DNA of 46,413 nucleotides from Achromobacter pulmonis (GTDB taxonomy: Bacteria; Pseudomonadota; Gammaproteobacteria; Burkholderiales; Burkholderiaceae_B), in contig NZ_CADIJV010000037.1 of assembly GCF_902859765.1 (NCBI RefSeq), positions 1-46,413 on the forward strand, read 5' to 3'. A program made the position numbers and the translations under genes. The notes under the pieces are model-generated. The model worked only from the letters and a program-made list of their open reading frames with translations. It searched no databases and was not told the origin of the DNA. Within the stretch, counting starts at the first letter, position 1; each line of letters starts with the position of its first letter. This document shows positions 41,220 to 46,413 of this stretch, one piece after another.

Positions 41220-42713
41220 TCATGGCGATACGTGCGCCGGCTTGAACGGCTCCAGTGGATAGCGCGGCCGGTTGCGGCGTTGGTACGGGAACAATGAGAA
41301 ATCCGAGCTGGTGACGCCCGGGCTGTCGCATTCGACCAGCGCGCAGGAGATCGGCACGAACACCGGGCGGCAATACATGCGCGATTTGACCAGGATGTAG
41401 CGGGCTGCGCGCGGGTCGACGCCCAGGCTTTGGAAGACGCCCAGGTCCCAGGGTTCGTGGGTGCGTTCGGTGATGACCAGTTGCGCGGCGCCGATGTCGA
41501 GCACGGCGCTGCGGCCCATGCAGGCGGTCTGGCCGGTGTAGGTGGGGCCGGTGATGACGTAGCTGCCGTCGGTGATGGCGCGCACGGTGCCCGTCAACGT
41601 GACCGGCGCGGCGGGGCGGCCGATGGCGGGGATGGGGCGTTTGTTGCCCACGGGCAGTTGCACCTGGGCGCCCTGCCCGGCTTCGATCATGGCGGCGACG
41701 GCCTCGGGGTCGCAGTACAGGCCGGCGACGATGCCGGTCAGGCCCGCCTCGACGGCAGCCGTCAGCACGTCCATGGGGTCGCAGGTGCCGCCGGACATGC
41801 AGTTGTCGCCGTGGTCCAGCAGCAGCACGGGGCGGTCGGCCCCGCGCGCCAGGGCAATGGCGCGGTCCAGTGAGGAGGTCAGCGGCTCGGCCTCGTAGAC
41901 GAAGCCGTCGCGGTCGTCCCAGATGGCGGCGGCCAGGCCGGCCGCGACGCGGTCGGCGGCGTCGGCATCGCCGGCGGCGACCACGATGACGCTCAGGCAG
42001 GGGTCGGGAATGTCGGCCAGGGCGAAGCCGGCCAACACCGAGACGCCCAGCATGCCGCCGGCCTCGGCGCCGCGGGCGGCCTGCACGGCGCGGCGCATGG
42101 CGCCTTCGGCGGTGTTGCTGCGCAGGGTGTGGGTCATGAGCGGCAGGCGGCGCCAGGCCATGCGCGGGCGCGGGCCGCCGTCCAGCCAGTCGAACAGAAT
42201 GCGGCCGGCGTGCTCGCCGGTTTCGTACATGTCGACGTGCGGGTAGGTCTTGAAGCTGATGATGACGTCGGCGTTGTCGATCATCTTCTGGGTGACGTTG
42301 CCGTGCAGGTCCAGGGCCACGGCGATGGGGACGCTGGGGGCTTGCTGGCGCAGGCGTTCGAGCAGGTCACCTTCGCCGTCGTCGGTGGTCTCGACGGCCA
42401 TGGCGCCGTGCAGGTCGAGCAGCAGCGCGTCGCAGCCGGCGGCGGCGGCGACGATGCGGTCGCACAGCGTGCGGTAGGCCTGGCCGTCGACGCGGCCACT
42501 GGGGTAGGCGGTGGCGGACACCGGCGTGACCAGCGTGGCGCCACGGGCTTCGGCCAGGTCGATGAAGGCGGACATGGCGGTGCGTTTGCCGTGGTTTTCG
42601 GCGTAGGCGTCGCGGTCGTAGGTGGGGCCGTCGTTGCCGAAGGCGGACAGCGGCGTGGGCACCGGCGAAAAAGTGTTGGTCTCGTGGTTCATGCGGGCGA
42701 TCATGACTTTCAT
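41220..42713 (-). CDS. M81-family metallopeptidase (MlrC-like)
   Basis: A 497-residue protein from the ATG at 42713, overlapping amiR by four bases with GGAG seven bases upstream; a longer frame to 43172 is a shadow. Family motifs are ARMNHETNTFSP, LLLDLHGAMAVE, VALDLHGNV and YPHVDMYETGEHAGRI, plus the C-terminal DHGDNCMSGGTCDP. MlrC cleaves linearised microcystin; most members act on unknown amide or peptide substrates. Coupling to AmiC/AmiR-type genes suggests an amide-type substrate. Confidence 0.9.
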   Translation of the reverse strand: MKVMIARMNHETNTFSPVPTPLSAFGNDGPTYDRDAYAENHGKRTAMSAFIDLAEARGATLVTPVSATAYPSGRVDGQAYRTLCDRIVAAAAGCDALLLDLHGAMAVETTDDGEGDLLERLRQQAPSVPIAVALDLHGNVTQKMIDNADVIISFKTYPHVDMYETGEHAGRILFDWLDGGPRPRMAWRRLPLMTHTLRSNTAEGAMRRAVQAARGAEAGGMLGVSVLAGFALADIPDPCLSVIVVAAGDADAADRVAAGLAAAIWDDRDGFVYEAEPLTSSLDRAIALARGADRPVLLLDHGDNCMSGGTCDPMDVLTAAVEAGLTGIVAGLYCDPEAVAAMIEAGQGAQVQLPVGNKRPIPAIGRPAAPVTLTGTVRAITDGSYVITGPTYTGQTACMGRSAVLDIGAAQLVITERTHEPWDLGVFQSLGVDPRAARYILVKSRMYCRPVFVPISCALVECDSPGVTSSDFSLFPYQRRNRPRYPLEPFKPAHVSP

Positions 42714-43363
42714 GCCTTGCCTCCGTGATTGCTGTGGTTCTGCGGGTCGGGGCGCGCGCCGCCCAGGCCCAGTTTTTCCATGGCTTCGCTGGCCTCGACG
42801 ATCATGGCGGCGACTTCGGCCACGCTGACCCGCAGGCCGGTGGCGCGGGTGCGCATGTGTTCGTAGGCGGCGCGTTCGTCCAGGCGCTGGTGGTCCATCA
42901 GCACGCGGATCGCCTTTTCGATCACGCGGCGCGCCTTGATGGTGCTTTCGAGTTTGTCGATCTTGTTCTGCTGGCGGTTCTGGAACTGCTTGGCCGAGCG
43001 CGCCAGCACCAGGGTGCTGAGGATGCCGGCCGAACGGAATGGCCGCGTCAGCACGCCGTGGGCGTTGGTCTTGAGCAGTTGCTTCAAGGTGGTGGGAGTT
43101 TCGTATTCGGACAGCGCGATCAAGGTGGCGTCGACCTCGCTGGCGGACCAGGCGAACGAGTTCTGGCCGCATTGCGACACCTGGAAGAACACCACGTCGG
43201 CGCCGGCCGGCGGCTTGTCGGGGAACGGCCAGACCAGGTGGATGCGGCAGCCGATGCGCTGGAGCTGTTCGACCAGCAGGTCGCGGTCTTCGCCGGGCGG
43301 ATAGGCCACGGCGACGGCCACGCTGCGCAGGTCTTCGTAGAGGCGGCGGAGGCTATGGTCCAT
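42710..43363 (-). CDS. amiR: AmiR-like ANTAR-domain antiterminator
   Basis: A 217-residue protein with a receiver-like N-terminal domain, a coiled coil (FQNRQQNKIDKLESTIKARRVIEKA) and a C-terminal ANTAR RNA-binding domain (KAIRVLMDHQRLDERAAYEHMRTRATGLRVSVAEVAAMIV). AmiR binds leader hairpins and prevents termination when released by AmiC. The only ribosome-site-like bases before its ATG belong to the right-hand part of the inserted palindrome, so expression may be altered. Confidence 0.88.
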   Translation of the reverse strand: MDHSLRRLYEDLRSVAVAVAYPPGEDRDLLVEQLQRIGCRIHLVWPFPDKPPAGADVVFFQVSQCGQNSFAWSASEVDATLIALSEYETPTTLKQLLKTNAHGVLTRPFRSAGILSTLVLARSAKQFQNRQQNKIDKLESTIKARRVIEKAIRVLMDHQRLDERAAYEHMRTRATGLRVSVAEVAAMIVEASEAMEKLGLGGARPDPQNHSNHGGKA

Positions 43364-43365
43364 GT

Positions 43366-43635
43366 TAGGGCCTGTTCACACTGAAAGGAGCCTCGCACAG
43401 GCCGGTAATCGGCCGCCAGGCTAGGCGCGGTCGCCGCCGCGTGGCTTTGCCACGCAAGGTGAGCGCAACGACGCCTGGCGGCCGATTACCGGCCTGCCCG
43501 AAGGGTGAGTACCCAAATGAGCGCCTCTCAGCGTTACGAATGCTCGTCGGGGGACTGCCACGACTGCGCTTCGCGCCTTGACAGTCACTCATTTGGGTAC
43601 TCATGCGAGGCTCCTTTCAGTGTGAACAGGCCCTA
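43366..43635. mobile_element. 270-bp nested palindromic element (MITE-like)
   Basis: Perfect 32-base terminal inverted repeats (43366-43397 and 43604-43635) enclose two further perfect palindromic arms: 43398-43421 with 43473-43496 (24 bases) and 43506-43521 with 43588-43603 (16 bases). The single strand could fold as a three-way junction. There is no coding frame of note. The element fills the whole gap between amiC and amiR: its right end supplies the amiC stop codon, and its left end lies two bases from the amiR start. It may be a non-autonomous transposable element. Confidence 0.8.
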
Positions 43636-44793
43636 CCCCAGCCAGAACTCGTCCAGGCCGAAGGCCGTCAGGTAGGGGTCCGGCTTGACCGGTTCGCCGC
43701 TGGACCAGACGATGTCGAAGCGGCCGTCGGCGCGGCACACGCCAATGCGCGGGGTCAGCACGCTGTGGTTGTTTTCGGCCAGGATGGTCAGGCGGCCGCC
43801 GGGCGCGTCGAAGCCCACCTGGTGCACCGCCTGCGCCAGCTTGCGGGTGTCCAGGCTGCCGGCGCGTTGCAGCGCCCGCGCAAACAGGTGCATCTGGCTG
43901 TAGCAGGCTTCGGCGTAGACGCTGGCCGGCCGGTCGCCGAAGCGGGCGCGCCACAGGGCCAGGAAGTGGGCGTTGGCGGGCGTGTCGACGGTGTTGAAGT
44001 AGGTGGCGGCGGTAATGTGGCCGGCACATAGCGCGGGGTCGATCTCGGCCACTTCGGATTCGGCCATGGTGAGGCTGGCGATGGGGATGTGCGGCGCGCT
44101 GGGATCGGCTTCGCAGGCGGCGTGGTAGCGGCGGTAGAAGCGCTGCGCGTCGTCGCCGATCATGGTCGAGAACACGACGTCGGGCTTGATGCGGCGGATG
44201 TCGCGCACCACCTCGACGATGTCGCTGTCATCGCAGCCCAGCGGCAGGTAGGTTTCGTCGAGAATTTCGCCACCGTGTTCCTCGACGGTGTCGCGCATGA
44301 TGCGGTTGGTTTCGCGCGGGTAGATGTAGTCGGCGCCGACCAGGAAGATGCGCTTGCCGCAGTGCTGGATCAGGTAGGCGGCCAGTTGCATGCTGCCCTG
44401 GTTGGGCGCGGCGCCGGTGTAGATGATGTTGGGCGAGTATTCGAAGCCTTCGTAGACCGAGGCGTACCACAACAGTGCGTTGTTGCGTTCGATCACCGGC
44501 AGCATGGCCTTGCGGCAGTGCGAGGTGCAACCGCCGAAGATCACGTTGACCTCGTCGTCCAGCAATAGCCGCGCGGCCAGGCGGCGGTATTCCTCGGCGT
44601 CGCTGCGCGGGTCGTACAACACCGGCTCCAGCGGCCGGCCCAGCACCCCGCCGAGGGCGTTGATTTCCTCGACCGCCAGCACGGTGCCGAAGAAATGCTG
44701 CGATTCGGTGGTGCCGGTCACGCCGCTACGCGAGTACAACACGCCGATGCGCCATCCCGGCGCGGCGGCGTCCGTGTCAGTGCGGAGGGTCAT
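43633..44793 (-). CDS. amiC: AmiC-like amide sensor / Leu-type binding protein
   Basis: A 386-residue type I periplasmic-binding fold protein without a signal peptide, so it is probably cytoplasmic: WRIGVLYSRSGVTGTTE, EINALGGVLGRPLEPVLYD, VNVIFGGCTSHCRKAMLPVIE, and YFNTVDTPANAHFLALWRARFG. This is the AmiC pattern, the negative partner of AmiR that releases it on binding short amides. Its stop codon lies in the inserted palindrome, which may have replaced a few native C-terminal residues. It sits downstream of two ABC ATPase genes. Confidence 0.87.
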   Translation of the reverse strand: MTLRTDTDAAAPGWRIGVLYSRSGVTGTTESQHFFGTVLAVEEINALGGVLGRPLEPVLYDPRSDAEEYRRLAARLLLDDEVNVIFGGCTSHCRKAMLPVIERNNALLWYASVYEGFEYSPNIIYTGAAPNQGSMQLAAYLIQHCGKRIFLVGADYIYPRETNRIMRDTVEEHGGEILDETYLPLGCDDSDIVEVVRDIRRIKPDVVFSTMIGDDAQRFYRRYHAACEADPSAPHIPIASLTMAESEVAEIDPALCAGHITAATYFNTVDTPANAHFLALWRARFGDRPASVYAEACYSQMHLFARALQRAGSLDTRKLAQAVHQVGFDAPGGRLTILAENNHSVLTPRIGVCRADGRFDIVWSSGEPVKPDPYLTAFGLDEFWLG

Positions 44794-44838
44794 AGAAGCA
44801 TCCTTCTGCTCGAACCCGAAACGGGGCTCATACGGGGT

Positions 44839-45548
44839 TCATACTTTCAGGTGGTCCATGATATGGCCGGCGGCCCCGGGCGCGCCAGCCTCGCCCTGAT
44901 CGACGATGGCGCCCTGCTTGAGCACCAGGTAGCGGTCGGCCACATCCAGGGCGAAGGCCACGTTCTGCTCGACGATGAACATGGACGTGCCGCGCCGCTC
45001 GCGTTCCCAGTTCAGGGCGCGGCCGAGCCGCTCGATGACCGAGGGTTGCAGGCCTTCGGTGATTTCGTCCAGCAGCAGCAAGGCCGGCCGCTGCATCAGG
45101 CCGCGCGCCACCAGCAGCATTTTCTGCTCGCCGCCGGACAAGGTGCCGGCGTGCTGCCGCAGGCGGCTGGCGAACACGGGGAACAGGTCGGCGATTTCGC
45201 CGAAGCGCTCGTCGAACAGGCGGTCGTTGGCCAGGCCCAGACGCAGGTTGTCGCGGATGTTCAGGTCGGGAAACAGCGGCTGTTCCTGCGCGGCGTAGGC
45301 CACGCCATGGCGCGCGACCTCGTGCGGGCGCAGCCGGGTGGCGTCGACGCCGCCCAGGCTGACCGTGCCGCGCAGCTTGGGCAAGTAGCCCATGACCGTC
45401 TTGAGCAGCGTGCTCTTGCCCATGCCGTTCTTGCCCAGCAGCGCCACGCAGGCGCCGCCGGCCACCGACAGCGAGATATCGTTCAGCACCACGGCGCCTT
45501 TGTAGCCGCTGGCGACGCGGTCCAGGCGCAAGGCCGGGGCGGCTTGGC

Positions 45549-45552
<4 letters not shown>
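44839..45552 (-). CDS. branched-chain/urea-type ABC transporter ATPase (LivF/UrtE type)
   Basis: A 237-residue ABC ATPase: Walker A GKNGMGKST, signature LSGGEQKMLLVARGL, Walker B LLLLDEITEGLQPS, and the H-loop region FIVEQNVAFALDVADRYLVL typical of LivF/UrtE. It overlaps the preceding ATPase gene by four bases and precedes amiC by 45 bases, so import and amide sensing are probably linked. Confidence 0.94.
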
Positions 45553-46412
<860 letters not shown>

Positions 46413-46413
46413 C

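Noticed and set aside
42714-43172. Upstream extension of the M81 hydrolase frame
   Set aside because: It lies inside amiR on the same strand and has no family similarity; the ATGA overlap and ribosome site support 42713.
43385-43604. Coding frames inside the 270-bp palindrome
   Set aside because: They are by-products of the inverted repeats, with no ribosome site or transposase motifs.

Overview
The window is GC-rich (about two thirds G+C over most of its length). Its gene content (imuB-dnaE2 mutasome, a Bordetella FimD-like fimbrial tip protein, an I78 inhibitor lipoprotein, AmiC/AmiR-type genes, many LysR/ABC cassettes) suggests an Alcaligenaceae betaproteobacterium such as Achromobacter or Bordetella. 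This is inferred from protein families, not from a search.

Layout. 1-4.3 kb: the end of imuB and dnaE2, the latter broken by one extra base in a C8 run. 4.4-7.0 kb: an I78-type lipoprotein, a MerR/TipAS regulator and a small secreted Ltp-repeat protein behind a hexanucleotide microsatellite. 7.1-13.1 kb (minus strand): an RraA-like aldolase, an aminotransferase, a polar amino acid ABC transporter and a LysR regulator, which read as one import-and-cleave pathway. 13.2-13.8 kb: a small protein whose leader has the architecture of the phage C4 antisense RNA.

13.9-22.7 kb is an AT-richer island with different codon use. It starts at a strong promoter and a tRNA-like element with an abnormal anticodon arm, followed five bases later by a HEPN (R-x4-H) protein. 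Then come a DUF3800 protein, a Gabija-like pair (OLD/TOPRIM nuclease plus UvrD-type helicase), an unrecognised 426-residue protein, and at the far edge a decayed copy of the ParB-like gene that is intact at 37.8-38.6 kb. I read it as a defence island.

22.8-30.1 kb: cytochrome b561, CDF exporter, P-type ATPase, universal stress protein, phosphoribosyltransferase, erythromycin-esterase family protein and a tiny membrane protein. Two FNR/ANR-like boxes sit in the divergent intergenic region, so this looks like a low-oxygen or stress cluster. 30.4-35.8 kb: an isochorismatase-like hydrolase, a chemoreceptor, a protein with four near-identical 129-bp repeats, and an orphan Imm11-type immunity protein. 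36.0-37.6 kb: hchA overlapping a LuxR-type regulator. 37.8-41.0 kb: ParB-like, Lon-N-terminal, AhpD-like and fimbrial adhesin genes. 41.2-46.4 kb (minus strand): two branched-chain/urea-type ABC ATPases, amiC, amiR and an M81 (MlrC-like) hydrolase. A 270-bp nested palindrome fills exactly the space between amiC and amiR.

The strongest candidates for something undescribed are the tRNA-like/HEPN pair, the C4-like RNA switch with its small target gene, and the nested palindrome. All function statements are from reading motifs; no database search was run.
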